A program made the translations under genes and the position numbers. Shown here one piece after another: positions 35,882 to 46,322 of a DNA stretch of 64,000 nucleotides; within the stretch, counting starts at the first letter, position 1; every line of letters starts with the position of its first letter. The notes under the pieces are model-generated. The model saw nothing but the letters and a program-made list of their open reading frames with translations. It searched no databases and was not told the DNA's origin. Source of the stretch: Acidobacteriaceae bacterium (GTDB lineage Bacteria; Acidobacteriota; Terriglobia; Terriglobales; Acidobacteriaceae); NCBI GenBank assembly GCA_025462885.1, contig JAOAPN010000013.1:186001-250000 (forward strand), given 5' to 3'.

Positions 35882-37252
35882 ATGTTTGGAATAGCACGTC
35901 GATTGCACGGTGTGATGGTGGCCGTCCTGCTGGTTGGCACGGTAGGTATGAGTTCCTCAGCACAGGCTCAACAGGCGGGTTCGACTGCTGCGGAGACTCC
36001 AGTGGTCTTCGTTCACGGTAACGGGGACGATGCAGCAAAGTGGATCGGCGTTATGTGGCTCTTCGAGTCCAACAGCTATGCGAAGAACCACCTCTACGCG
36101 ATTCGCTTTTCCAATCCCATGGCCCGCACCGACGACACGAAGGAAGAGGCGTTCCGGTCCTCCACTACCGACGCCGCAGCGGAGCTAAGCTCCTTCGTTA
36201 CCCGTGTCCTCATCGAGACGCATAGCAAGAAGGTAGCCCTCGTCGGAAGCAGCCGCGGCGGCATGACGATCCGGAACTACCTTGAGCATGGTGGAGCCGG
36301 CAACGTCTCATACGCGGTGCTGTGCGGCACTCCGAACCACGGCGTCACCGCGCTCGACGGCAACCCCAACGCCGAGTTCAATGGCAAGGGCATCTACCTG
36401 CAGGCTTTGAATCACGTCGGGAACGGCGGTATGGAAGCCTCGTCTGAGGTTGTGGACGGCGTAAAGATGATGACGCTGCGCAGCGATACCCTGGACAAGT
36501 ACGCACAGCCGACTGGGATCGCGTTGGGCAATGCCTCCATGAAGACCGGCGTCAGCTACGATGGCCCGGCGCTGAAGGGCGCGGAGAACGTCGTCCTCAC
36601 CGGTCTCGACCACCGGGAGCTGGCCTTCCAGCCCCGAGCCTTCGCCGAGATGTACCGCTTCATTACTGGAAAGGCTCCGCAGACGCTGGTCGTAAAGGCC
36701 GAGGAGCACCCCGTCGTCTCCGGTCTCGTGACCGGCTTTATGGCCGGTGCGCCCACCAACCAGGGCCTCGCCGGAGTTGGCGTGAAGGTGTTCGCCGTAG
36801 GGCCGAAGGGCGAGGCTGCCATGCTGGTCTATGAAGGAACGACTGCACAGGACGGACACTGGGGGCCACTACAGGCCGCCGCTGGGCAGGAGTACGTCTT
36901 CGACCTTGCCTATCAGGGCCGCCACGTCCGCTATTACAAGGCTCCGATACCGCGATCGACCGCTCTCCTGAACCTGCGCTTCCTGCCGGTTCCGAAAGAG
37001 GCTGCCGCCTTGACGGCCGGGAATTATGTCCTGGTTGCGCGGCCCCAGGCGTACTTCTCCCGCGACCGCGATCCCGTTGAAGTGGACGGCGTTTTGTCGA
37101 AGGACGAGCCCGCAGGATTGCCTCTGCGCGACTCGTTCCTGACCGCGATCCCCAGCGAAGTCGCAACCGTGCGGCTGCGGAATGAGACGTTGGTCGTCCG
37201 TCCCTCCGGAGATCTGGGAAAAGATCTTCCCGTAGCGGACTTCCTCTGGTAG
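35882..37252 (+). CDS. secreted alpha/beta-hydrolase (lipase-like)
   Basis: 456 residues from the ATG at 35882, preceded by GAGGGTGAGA. A signal peptide with RRLHG near the start ends at SAQAQ. The alpha/beta-hydrolase core shows VVFVHGNGDD (oxyanion region), nucleophile elbow G-S-S-R-G (S124) and a likely catalytic histidine in LDHREL (H244). The C-terminal 200 residues form beta-rich domains that may bind substrate (polymer or lipid). Related proteins are lipases or polyester depolymerases; which of these applies here is not clear. Confidence 0.78.
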   Translation: MFGIARRLHGVMVAVLLVGTVGMSSSAQAQQAGSTAAETPVVFVHGNGDDAAKWIGVMWLFESNSYAKNHLYAIRFSNPMARTDDTKEEAFRSSTTDAAAELSSFVTRVLIETHSKKVALVGSSRGGMTIRNYLEHGGAGNVSYAVLCGTPNHGVTALDGNPNAEFNGKGIYLQALNHVGNGGMEASSEVVDGVKMMTLRSDTLDKYAQPTGIALGNASMKTGVSYDGPALKGAENVVLTGLDHRELAFQPRAFAEMYRFITGKAPQTLVVKAEEHPVVSGLVTGFMAGAPTNQGLAGVGVKVFAVGPKGEAAMLVYEGTTAQDGHWGPLQAAAGQEYVFDLAYQGRHVRYYKAPIPRSTALLNLRFLPVPKEAAALTAGNYVLVARPQAYFSRDRDPVEVDGVLSKDEPAGLPLRDSFLTAIPSEVATVRLRNETLVVRPSGDLGKDLPVADFLW

Positions 37253-37290
37253 CGGATTTTCGGCATAAGAGGGGGATTCCCATCGCTGTA

Positions 37291-37359
37291 AAGTCGCCTC
37301 ACTCACGCGAAGCGTCCAAGACCCCACGAAGTGGCGCCTGCCCGGCGTCAGGGCGACTT
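37291..37359 (+). repeat. 69-nt branched element carrying the 38-bp repeat (copy B)
   Basis: An outer 8-bp stem AAGTCGCC (37291-37298) with GGCGACTT (37352-37359) encloses copy B of the repeat (37299-37336), with its two small hairpins CGC-GAA-GCG and CCAC-GAA-GTGG. Copy A is at 1-38 in inverse orientation. A REP-like mobile or regulatory element is inferred. Confidence 0.55.
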
Positions 37360-37391
37360 GGCACTACCATCCAGCAGCAGCCCAACGAAGT

Positions 37392-37423
37392 GGCCCCGGC
37401 CTTCCTTTCGGAGAGCCGGGGCC
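37392..37423 (+). terminator. GC-rich hairpin between hydrolase gene and rnpB
   Basis: GGCCCCGGC (37392-37400) pairs with GCCGGGGCC (37415-37423), extended by partial inner pairing. The plus-strand tail is ATTTGTAC. It could end the plus-strand hydrolase transcript or protect the 3' end of the minus-strand RNase P RNA. Confidence 0.55.
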
Positions 37424-37433
37424 ATTTGTACTT

Positions 37434-37925
37434 TGCAGACGGCCCGTAAGCCGAATTCTGTTTTAGACGATCATTCCTCTACGCGACGTATTACTACGGC
37501 GCTTTAGCAACCTACCCGCAGGTTTCGGCTTCGGCTTTGAACTTTCATTCGCAGCAGATCTCTTCGCCTGGGCGCATCGGGCCGATACGCACCGCCCGCC
37601 TGAAGAGGAGCGGATGGTTCCCTGCCTATTTGGTCTTGCTCCGTGTGGGGTTTACCCTGCCGCATCCATTACTGAATGCGCGGTGCGCTCTTACCGCACC
37701 TTTTCACCCTTACCTCCGGTTGCTTGCACGGCTAGCTTTCGCTCGCCGATAACTGGAGGCGGTATCTTCTCTGTTGCACTGGCCGTCCAGAGGTCTTGAA
37801 ACCTCCGTCCCGGACGTTATCCGGCACACTGCCCTGCGGAGTTCGGACTTTCCTCCCCCTCCCGACGCCGTATTGGCTTTGCAGCCAGCGGTGCGGAAGG
37901 CAGCGATCATCCAGCCGTCTGCCTG
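37434..37925 (-). ncRNA. rnpB: RNase P RNA, class A
   Basis: The catalytic RNA that trims tRNA 5' leaders. The P1 helix is explicit: GCCGTCTGC and GCAGACGGC at 37435-37443 and 37914-37922. Conserved blocks read on the minus strand include GAGGAAAGTCC (37845-37855), GTGCAACAGAGAAGATACCG (about 37762-37781), a GGTAAGGGTGAAAAGGTGCG-type block (about 37697-37716), ACCAAATAGG (about 37625-37634) and ACAGAATTCGGCTTACGG near the 3' end. At about 490 nt it is longer than the 377-nt E. coli RNA; the extra length is mainly in 37518-37624, the region between ACCAAATAGG and GGGTAGGTTGCT. The 5' and 3' ends are approximate. Confidence 0.93.
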
Positions 37926-37992
37926 TCTAGTGTAGCGCAGGGGCTCAGGCGAAGAGGATCAGACTGAGGTCGCTACGAAACTCTCATTGGGG

Positions 37993-38835
37993 TTATTCGC
38001 GCTGTTTAGAGATTTTGAACGAGGCAATCAGGCTGAGTGGAATCATGAGAAAAATAGAAACGAGATGAGAAGTCCAGAGAATATGCGAAATCATCCAACG
38101 TTTGCCTGTGGCATCCACGAAGACGTCCCCCAGTGACGAGGGAACAATGAGCAAGAGATTTCCCACTGCAGATAGAAAGTAAAACAAGATAGCTAGAAGC
38201 CAGTGATCTTTGCTTGCCTGGATTGGCTCGCGGTTTCGGAGATAGTACGCGAAGAGTTGATAGAAGACGTATACGGTGAAGAGCCAGCCAAAGAAGTTGC
38301 TGATCGGCACGCCATAGTAGGAGCCTCCATCCCGCCAAACCCAGGCGTGATCGATATCTGCCCACACAGCTTCCATGGAAAGATCCCACACCGTCATGGC
38401 GATGCTGGCCATCAGGGGCAACAGGACGATTCTTCTTCCCGACAGCGGTTTATTTTCACCGCCCAAAAGTGCAAGACCAACAACCCACGATAGATAACCC
38501 ATCCCGACATAAGCCAAAGCAAGCAGTATCGGAAGGCCGGAGATCTGGGGCCCCATCAGATGGGTAAATCTGTAATGGCCGAATGGAAACCCTGTTCGCA
38601 AGCTTATGCTTTCAAAAATGGTTCCGATGCCAAGGCACAAGCCCGCGAAGACTAGGACGCCACGCGAACGATAGATGCGTGCTCCGTGTATCACGGCGAA
38701 AAATGCGGGAGGAATCACATGGAAGGCCACGATGATAAGGTTGGGAACCCTTTCTGCAAAAAGCTGAAGAATCCTGCCTGTCATGTATAGAAGGAGTAGC
38801 GTCGATAGCCAAAGTCGGCTCTGATTGTTCTTCAT
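37993..38835 (-). CDS. cruF: CruF-like carotenoid biosynthesis membrane protein
   Basis: 280 residues with about seven hydrophobic segments. Family hallmarks are FPFGHYRFTHLMGP, DLSMEAVWADIDHAWVW and GVPISNFFGWLF, as in CruF (C-1',2' hydratase of acyclic carotenoids, formerly DUF422). It would hydrate an acyclic carotenoid end group in the membrane. It stands alone, without crt genes nearby, and its codons are visibly AT-richer than those of neighbours, hinting at transfer. The related bisanhydrobacterioruberin hydratase is an alternative label. Confidence 0.75.
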   Translation of the reverse strand: MKNNQSRLWLSTLLLLYMTGRILQLFAERVPNLIIVAFHVIPPAFFAVIHGARIYRSRGVLVFAGLCLGIGTIFESISLRTGFPFGHYRFTHLMGPQISGLPILLALAYVGMGYLSWVVGLALLGGENKPLSGRRIVLLPLMASIAMTVWDLSMEAVWADIDHAWVWRDGGSYYGVPISNFFGWLFTVYVFYQLFAYYLRNREPIQASKDHWLLAILFYFLSAVGNLLLIVPSSLGDVFVDATGKRWMISHILWTSHLVSIFLMIPLSLIASFKISKQRE

Positions 38836-39050
38836 AGCATTCGGTGGCCAGGTGAAGTTTACTTAAGAGCAAGGTCTGTCACCGGTTGATCGACCAACTC
38901 GGAAGTTGGTCAGCGATGAGCGGGGTTTGAGTAAACTGTTTCGTAACAGTTTCGACTGGCCCTCTTCAATCTGCGCTGCCTCCTGAGAACGGCCTGCATG
39001 AGCTTTGGAACACCCAGGGTAGCCCATCTTGATAGCAGGCATCGTTCTTT

Positions 39051-40151
39051 CTATTGGGGGTCGGCCGTCTCAGCAACAAAGTAGCGTCGCTGGAACCACC
39101 GCGCCAAACTGACCAGCCCGATGAGCGCCGGAACCTCCACGAACGGGCCGATCACTCCAACGAAGGCTTCGCCGGAATTGAGCCCGAAGACAGCCACCGA
39201 GACCGCAATCGCAAGCTCGAAGTTATTGCCCGCCGCGGTAAATGCCAGTGTTGCAGTCTTGCTGTAATCCGCGCCCAGTCGCTTGCCCATCCAGAAGCTC
39301 AGGATGAACATTACAACGAAGTAGATCAGCAGCGGGACTGCTACGCGTATTACGTCGAAGGGGAGACGGAGGATGAGGTCTCCCTTCAGCGAGAACATCA
39401 GAACGATGGTGAGCAGCAGCGCCACCAGCGTGATCGGGCTGATCCTGGGGAGGAAGCTGGTGCGATACCAGTCTTCCCCCTTCGCCCGCAGGAGCGTGAA
39501 ACGCGTGATAACGCCGGCGAGGAAAGGTACTCCAAGGTAAAGCGCGACGCTGCGGGCGAGATCTGCTATCGAGACGTGGACTGCGCTGGGCGGTAGTCCA
39601 AAGAGCGGCGGAAGAATGGTGAGAAACAGCCACGCGTAGAGGCTGTAGAAGAGAATCTGGAAGACACTGTTCAGCGCGACGAGCCCGGCGACATAGTCGG
39701 TGTCTCCTCCGGCGAGCTCGTTCCACACCAGCACCATTGCAATGCACCGTGCGATGCCGATCAGGATCAGCCCGCGCATGTACGCGGGGTCGTGGCGCAG
39801 AAAGAGTACGGCCAGCAGAAACATAAGAACCGGCCCGATGATCCAGTTCTGCGCGAGCGAGAGGACAAGGATGCGGCGATTGCGGAAGACCTCGCCCAGC
39901 TTCTCGTATCGCACCTTGGCCAGCGGTGGATACATCATCAGGATCAGGCCAATAGCGATGGGGATATTCGTGGTCCCGGACTGGTAGTGCTGGAGGATCG
40001 TCGCGGCCTGCGGAACGAAGCGCCCCAGGGCTACGCCGAGGGCCATGGCGAGGAAGATCCAGAGGGTCAGGTAGCGGTCGAGGAACGAGAGCTTCTTGCG
40101 CGGCAGGGGAGCGCAGTCCGGTTGTTTCCGGGAGAGGGTTGCGGGGGTCAT
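39051..40151 (-). CDS. acr3: ACR3-family arsenite efflux permease
   Basis: 366 residues with about ten hydrophobic segments. The arsenite-transport cysteine in [20 protein letters not shown] (C136) and [21 protein letters not shown] are ACR3 signatures. It extrudes As(III) across the inner membrane. Its ATG lies one base after the arsC stop, so it is the last gene of the arsM-arsC-acr3 transcript driven from the divergent promoter by arsR. Confidence 0.95.
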   Translation of the reverse strand: MTPATLSRKQPDCAPLPRKKLSFLDRYLTLWIFLAMALGVALGRFVPQAATILQHYQSGTTNIPIAIGLILMMYPPLAKVRYEKLGEVFRNRRILVLSLAQNWIIGPVLMFLLAVLFLRHDPAYMRGLILIGIARCIAMVLVWNELAGGDTDYVAGLVALNSVFQILFYSLYAWLFLTILPPLFGLPPSAVHVSIADLARSVALYLGVPFLAGVITRFTLLRAKGEDWYRTSFLPRISPITLVALLLTIVLMFSLKGDLILRLPFDVIRVAVPLLIYFVVMFILSFWMGKRLGADYSKTATLAFTAAGNNFELAIAVSVAVFGLNSGEAFVGVIGPFVEVPALIGLVSLARWFQRRYFVAETADPQ

Positions 40152-40152
40152 G

Positions 40153-40644
40153 CTATCGCTCCAGCTTGCCGATGTTTTCCAGTTCTTTCTGGAGGGTTAG
40201 TTTGTCGAAGGTCGCCAGAGGCAGCGATAGGAAAAGCGCAATGCGTCGGTTCAAGAGCGAGAAGGCCCGGTGAAAGGCGCGCTCGATCTCTTCCGGTGTG
40301 CCTTGAAGGCTGGCAGGATCCTCGATCCCCCAATGCGCGGAGATGGGGTGGCACGGCCAGTAAGGGCAGGTCTCGTTGGCGGCGCTATCGCAGACCGTGA
40401 AGATGAGGTCCAGCTTTGGTGCGTCAATGGCGGCGAACTCGTCCCAGCTTTTGCTGCGAAGGCCTTCGGTGCAGATGCCGGCCAGTTCGAGTTGCTTGAG
40501 TGCTTCAGGCCGAACGGCTCCACTGGGGTGGCTGCCTGCGCTGTAGGCTTTGAAGTTACCGCGCCCAAGCTGGTTCAGGATTCCTTCAGCGAGGATGGAG
40601 CGAGCGGAGTTGCCGGTGCAGAGGAAGAGGACGTTATAGGGCAT
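40153..40644 (-). CDS. arsC: arsenate reductase, low-molecular-weight phosphatase type
   Basis: 163 residues. The phosphatase-type P-loop CTGNSAR (C9-R15) marks the thioredoxin- or glutaredoxin-coupled ArsC fold, reducing arsenate to arsenite for export or methylation. Other cysteines include ICTEGL and [12 protein letters not shown]. At 163 residues it is slightly longer than the roughly 140-residue thioredoxin-coupled enzymes. It is tightly coupled to acr3 (1-base gap) and 94 bases after arsM. Confidence 0.93.
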   Translation of the reverse strand: MPYNVLFLCTGNSARSILAEGILNQLGRGNFKAYSAGSHPSGAVRPEALKQLELAGICTEGLRSKSWDEFAAIDAPKLDLIFTVCDSAANETCPYWPCHPISAHWGIEDPASLQGTPEEIERAFHRAFSLLNRRIALFLSLPLATFDKLTLQKELENIGKLER

Positions 40645-40738
40645 GGGTTTCTCTCAAGGAGTGGCTCAGGTAGGAGTGTGGTCTGCATCGCCAATGGCTC
40701 GCCCGAGGGGCATATGAATCGGGAGAGCTACTAAACGC

Positions 40739-41575
40739 TTAGCAGCAGCCGGGGGCGCAGCAGGGTTTCGTAGCGCGGATAAAGGCGGAGAGGAACTTGC
40801 CTTCGACCTGCGGGGCAATCTCGTCGACGGCTACGCCAGCCTCTGTCAGGAACTGGCGCGCATCTTCGATGTCGTAGACGCGGGTCGGTTCGAGGCTGAT
40901 GTCGGTGAAGCCAGCGGCCGCGAGCTTGGCCTGGTATTCGTCTTCCTGCAGAGCTCCCGCGATGCAGCCGACCCACAGCAGCATGCTCTGGCGGATGGCG
41001 GGATGGACCTCGCCGCGGGTAACGACGTCAGAGACAGCGAAGCGGCCGCCGGGGCGGAGCACGCGGAAGGCCTCCTGCAGAACACGATCTTTATTTGAGG
41101 AGAGGTTGATGACGCAGTTGGAGAGGATGACGTCGACCGAGTTGTCGGGCAGGGGAATATTCTCGATCTCACCCTTGAGGAACTCGACGTTCAGGGTCCC
41201 GGGATTCCGAGCCTCTGCCTGGCGCTGGTTCTCTCGTGCGAGATGGAGCATGTCGTCGGTCATATCCAGACCGTAGGCTTTGCCGGTGGGACCGACGCGT
41301 CGTGCCGAGAGCAGCACATCGATGCCGCCGCCGGAGCCGAGATCCAGTACCGTTTCGCCGGGCTGCAGATCGATCAGCGCGGTGGGGTTTCCGCAGCCGA
41401 GCGAGGCCAGCACGGCGTTCTCAGGTAGCAGGTCCTTCTCACCGGCACCGTAAAGATTCTTCGTGATCGGGTCGCAGCAGCGAAGGCCGGGATCGCAGCA
41501 TGCAGCCACGCTGGTTTGCGTAACGGCACGAGCAGCGGCGCCGTATTTTTCCTGGATGGCAGATTGCGTGGACAT
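40739..41575 (-). CDS. arsM: arsenite S-adenosylmethionine methyltransferase
   Basis: 278 residues. The SAM motif [11 protein letters not shown] is preceded by the first As-binding cysteine (C61, [10 protein letters not shown]); the others are C154 (LSNCVINL) and C204 (WVGCIAGAL), matching the three conserved ArsM cysteines. N-terminal CC pairs at 26-27 and 33-34 and a C-terminal CCAPGCC (272-278) add further thiols that may bind arsenic. It converts As(III) to methylated and volatile forms. First gene of the minus-strand arsenic operon. Confidence 0.94.
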   Translation of the reverse strand: MSTQSAIQEKYGAAARAVTQTSVAACCDPGLRCCDPITKNLYGAGEKDLLPENAVLASLGCGNPTALIDLQPGETVLDLGSGGGIDVLLSARRVGPTGKAYGLDMTDDMLHLARENQRQAEARNPGTLNVEFLKGEIENIPLPDNSVDVILSNCVINLSSNKDRVLQEAFRVLRPGGRFAVSDVVTRGEVHPAIRQSMLLWVGCIAGALQEDEYQAKLAAAGFTDISLEPTRVYDIEDARQFLTEAGVAVDEIAPQVEGKFLSAFIRATKPCCAPGCC

Positions 41576-41598
41576 GAATCACCTCTTTCGTATGCGCT

Positions 41599-41649
41599 AA
41601 GGCAAATGTATTCGCGAAGGCATATATACGTCAAGGCGTATATTTAAAT
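41599..41649. promoter_or_regulatory. ArsR operator and divergent promoter region
   Basis: Between arsM and arsR, ATATACG (41624-41630) and CGTATAT (41637-41643) form a perfect inverted repeat with a 6-base spacer. Three AAGGC direct repeats start at about 41599, 41617 and 41633. The site covers the space where both promoters must lie, so ArsR bound here could repress both directions. Confidence 0.65.
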
Positions 41650-41650
41650 T

Positions 41651-42058
41651 ATGACGACTCGCCCCAAACCGTTCGATATGGTGCGCCTCTTCGCCGCACT
41701 TGCGGACCGCACCCGGCTCCGCCTGCTGAACCTGATGGACGGGGGCGAGGTCTGCGTCTGCTATTTCGTGGAGATCCTGGACGAGGGGCAGCCGAAGATC
41801 TCCCGGCATCTGGCTTACCTGCGCCGCGCCGGAGTCGTTCGTTCTCGACGCGAAGGCAAGTGGATGCACTACAGCATCGATCGGCCCGCAGATGCGTCGG
41901 CGGCCGCAGTGTTGGAGACGGTGATGAAGTCCCTCAAAACTGATCCGGAGATGCAGAAGGATCTCGCGCGGCTGGGGAAGGCGTGTTGTGCGCCGCAAGG
42001 ATTGGTAGGGCTGGCGGGTGCTCCCGTTCCGGTACACGCTGCGCGGTTAGAACGCTAG
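41651..42058 (+). CDS. arsR: ArsR/SmtB-family arsenite-responsive repressor
   Basis: 135 residues. The winged-helix core includes ADRTRLRLLNLMDGGEVCVCYF, in which C35-V-C37 is the type-1 As(III) sensing pair (ELCVC-type), followed by the recognition helix QPKISRHLAYLRRAGVV. An extra C-terminal CC pair (C112, C113) may add a thiol ligand. It represses arsM-arsC-acr3 and itself until arsenite binds. The 3' end overlaps the convergent receptor gene by 12 bases. Confidence 0.94.
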   Translation: MTTRPKPFDMVRLFAALADRTRLRLLNLMDGGEVCVCYFVEILDEGQPKISRHLAYLRRAGVVRSRREGKWMHYSIDRPADASAAAVLETVMKSLKTDPEMQKDLARLGKACCAPQGLVGLAGAPVPVHAARLER

Positions 42059-44422
42059 CTGCAGGGTGAGCTGGACGGTGCGCGGCGCAACGAAGTGGGT
42101 CCCGCTGAAGGTGGAAAGAAAGTTATACAGCGCGACCTTGTCGGTGGCGTTGATGACCGTGGCGCGCAGGCCGAGGGTAGCGTGCTCGAAGCGGTAGAGG
42201 GTGTCGTCCCCGGCTGAAAAATCCAACAGAGTGCGGGCAGAGACGCGGACAGGATTGCGGTCGTCGTCGAACGTTCCCGGTGCGGGGATGCGGATGCGGT
42301 CGGTGCCGAACTCCCGGGCCGAGCAGTTCCGAATAGCCTGCGTCGGAGTCGCATAGGAAGCTCCGCAGTGAAGCCCGATCTGCGACTGCTGGTCGGGCGT
42401 GAGAGCAAGTGCGGACTGAAAGGTGGGAGTGGTGCCGGGGAGAGCGAGCCCGCTGTTGTACCGCCACGTCGCAGCGAACCAGACATGGTGCGGGCGGTGC
42501 GTCGGAATCAGGTTGCGGGGCAGATCGTAGTGCAGGTTGGTGGTCTGCTCGAACTCTTCGCCGTGGTCGATGCGGAAGACCGGACTTGCGGGAACCGCGT
42601 TGAAGATCAGGCCACCCACCTCCGGGGTGAAGAAGCGCGACCGCACATGTCCCATCACGGTTGACACGTTGAGCCCGTGCAGATCGACGAGAGCGACGCG
42701 CAGCGCCAGCCCGTCGATCTTTGATTTACGCCACGCCACCGAGAACGTAATCGGAGTGTTGAAGAGCGTGTCGAAGTCGTAGGCCGTGTGGGTGAACTTC
42801 CAGTAGTAGTCGGCGTCCAGCGTAAGGTACTGGCCGAACGACTGGTTGAAGCCGATATTGAACTGGTTCCGCGTCCCGGGCCGGACCGGCTCGGAGCGGA
42901 AGGTCGCGAAGGGGTTGGTGGAACCGTTGGTAGCTGTGCCTGATTCATTCGCAAAGATCAGGTTCTCGTTATAAGGAGTCTCGTAGAGATGCGCGAAGGA
43001 GCCGCGCAGCAGCGTCCTGGTAAAGGGCGCCTTATAGCCGATGCCAAGCCGAGGCGACACTTGCCGGCCGCGGCTCAGTCCGTTGTAGATGTCGTAGCGT
43101 AGACCGGCGCTGATGAGAAGGCGGTTTAGTTTCAGCTCGTCCTGAATATAGAAGGCTGCCTCGGTGATGTCGGCGGACTGGTCGAAACGGTACAGCGAAC
43201 CACCGCGCGTAAGGTCGTAGGGCAGCAGGCTGGGGAGAAAATCCGGATTCGCCTGAAGATTTACAGTGGCGCAGTCATCCGCGTTGCGAATCCCCGGCGC
43301 TGGGACAGGGACACCGCCGCTTACGCAGGGTGTGTTGTAGAGCGGGTCGGTAAGGGCAACCGAGAAGCGCTCATGCAGCAGCGTGTGCCAGTATGTTCCG
43401 CCCACCTTAGCGGTGTTGGGGCCGTGCACATAGAGGGTGTCGAGGCGGAAACCGGTGTTGGTCAGTGTGCGGTCCTGGCTTAGAGTGGCGGTATCGTCGC
43501 GCAGCGGATTGGCGGAAGGAAAGTACTGCGCGCGATCGTGGCGAACGAACGGAATGAAGGTAAGCAGCAGATCGGGCGAGAAGGTGTGGTTCCAGCCCAG
43601 CGCCAGGTTGAGGTTGCGGATCTGGCTGCGCTGGTCCTGCCCGGCGGCCTCCGTGTCATAGCTGTCCGGGGTCTGGAACCACGAGCGGCCCGCGCCCAGG
43701 TTCAGGTGGAGCAGGTCGCGAGCATGCGGCTGGAAGTCGATGCGGTTGAAGAGGCTGGCGGAGTTACCCCGCGCGTGCAGCGGCTCGAACTCCGGGGTGT
43801 CGAGGAATCGCCTGGTCCCTCCAGCGTTGATGCTGAGGAATTCACCCCAGTTGCGGGTCCCGGCTCCGAGCGAAAGTGCTTCGCCCCAGGTGCGGAAGGA
43901 GCCAATATCAGAGGAAAGCAGCCCGAAGGGCTTCCGCGCGCGTCCGGACTTGGTGGTGATCTCGACCGTGAGGCTGGTCTTGTCGCCGAACTCAGCGGCA
44001 GGCGCACCGGTGGTGGCGGTCAGCGACTCGATGATGGCCGGGTCGATCTGGTTGGAGAAGACCTTGGCCTGCTGGTCTGTAATGGGCTGGCCGTCGAGCG
44101 AGAGCGACGTATCCGCATGCTCGCCCAGCGGGTGTGCGAAGCCGTTCGCATCGGCAGCGACCCCCGGGGTGGTGCGGGTCAGGATCTCGGTCAGGCCGGT
44201 GGCGCGGTTGGAGATGGGGAGGTCGGCAAGCTGACGGGCAGAGAGCGTACCGTGCGCGGAGGTCGGGGTCGTAGCCATCGAGTCCGTATCGGCCACGACG
44301 TTGACCTCGGTCTGGACGCGAATGGGTGCCGGCGGGGTCTGCACCTCTTGAGGCTGAGCTATGGCATCGACGCTCACGAAGAACAGGGTTGCGAACAGAA
44401 CGAATTGGAGCAAAGACTTCAT
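42047..44422 (-). CDS. TonB-dependent receptor under a DtxR/MntR-type box
   Basis: 791 residues. Signal peptide ending at AIAQP, plug domain (LADLPISNRATGLTEILTRT, with SLDGQPITDQQ), and an outer-membrane barrel ending QLTLQLAF. Unlike the two Oar-type receptors here it lacks the carboxypeptidase-regulatory-like domain and resembles small-ligand receptors. Two TTAGG/CCTAA-type boxes lie directly upstream, so it is probably repressed by iron or manganese. It is tail-to-tail with arsR but need not be arsenic related. Confidence 0.88.
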   Translation of the reverse strand: MKSLLQFVLFATLFFVSVDAIAQPQEVQTPPAPIRVQTEVNVVADTDSMATTPTSAHGTLSARQLADLPISNRATGLTEILTRTTPGVAADANGFAHPLGEHADTSLSLDGQPITDQQAKVFSNQIDPAIIESLTATTGAPAAEFGDKTSLTVEITTKSGRARKPFGLLSSDIGSFRTWGEALSLGAGTRNWGEFLSINAGGTRRFLDTPEFEPLHARGNSASLFNRIDFQPHARDLLHLNLGAGRSWFQTPDSYDTEAAGQDQRSQIRNLNLALGWNHTFSPDLLLTFIPFVRHDRAQYFPSANPLRDDTATLSQDRTLTNTGFRLDTLYVHGPNTAKVGGTYWHTLLHERFSVALTDPLYNTPCVSGGVPVPAPGIRNADDCATVNLQANPDFLPSLLPYDLTRGGSLYRFDQSADITEAAFYIQDELKLNRLLISAGLRYDIYNGLSRGRQVSPRLGIGYKAPFTRTLLRGSFAHLYETPYNENLIFANESGTATNGSTNPFATFRSEPVRPGTRNQFNIGFNQSFGQYLTLDADYYWKFTHTAYDFDTLFNTPITFSVAWRKSKIDGLALRVALVDLHGLNVSTVMGHVRSRFFTPEVGGLIFNAVPASPVFRIDHGEEFEQTTNLHYDLPRNLIPTHRPHHVWFAATWRYNSGLALPGTTPTFQSALALTPDQQSQIGLHCGASYATPTQAIRNCSAREFGTDRIRIPAPGTFDDDRNPVRVSARTLLDFSAGDDTLYRFEHATLGLRATVINATDKVALYNFLSTFSGTHFVAPRTVQLTLQLAF

Positions 44423-44424
44423 AT

Positions 44425-44463
44425 TTAGGCTTACCTAATTCAATAGATTTAGCTTAGCCTAAA
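44425..44463 (-). promoter_or_regulatory. paired DtxR/MntR-type metal boxes upstream of TonB receptor
   Basis: Box 1 (44425-44438) reads TTAGG-N4-CCTAA, a perfect inverted repeat ending three bases before the start codon. Box 2 (44448-44463) reads TTTAG-N6-CTAAA. Both match the DtxR/MntR/IdeR operator family (TTTAGGCTAACCTAAA-like). Repression by a metal-bound DtxR-family regulator is inferred; box 1 would also cover the ribosome-binding region. Confidence 0.65.
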
Positions 44464-44707
44464 TTTGGTTTTCAGCGCAAGAGCATACGTGATAACGGGA
44501 GAGGCGCACTGAAGCGGCGTCCGGAGCGCAGCTCATTCATGTATCGGCGGGCGCCTTGGCGATTTAGCACGATCCCAGGAGCATTCCTGATGACAACGGC
44601 GTTTCAACAGGACTAATGCTTCCACGTATGCCTAAACCCTCTTGATGAGCGCATTGCCTATGTGTGCCATTCAATTGACTCAGAGGAAGCGGCGACAGAT
44701 ATATGTA

Positions 44708-46322
<1,615 letters not shown>

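Noticed and set aside
37537..37910. Short open frames on both strands over the RNase P RNA
   Set aside because: They lie over conserved rnpB blocks and have no coding features.
44423..44707. Cobalamin or other riboswitch upstream of the TonB receptor
   Set aside because: No B12-box or other conserved riboswitch core; the two metal boxes account for the region.
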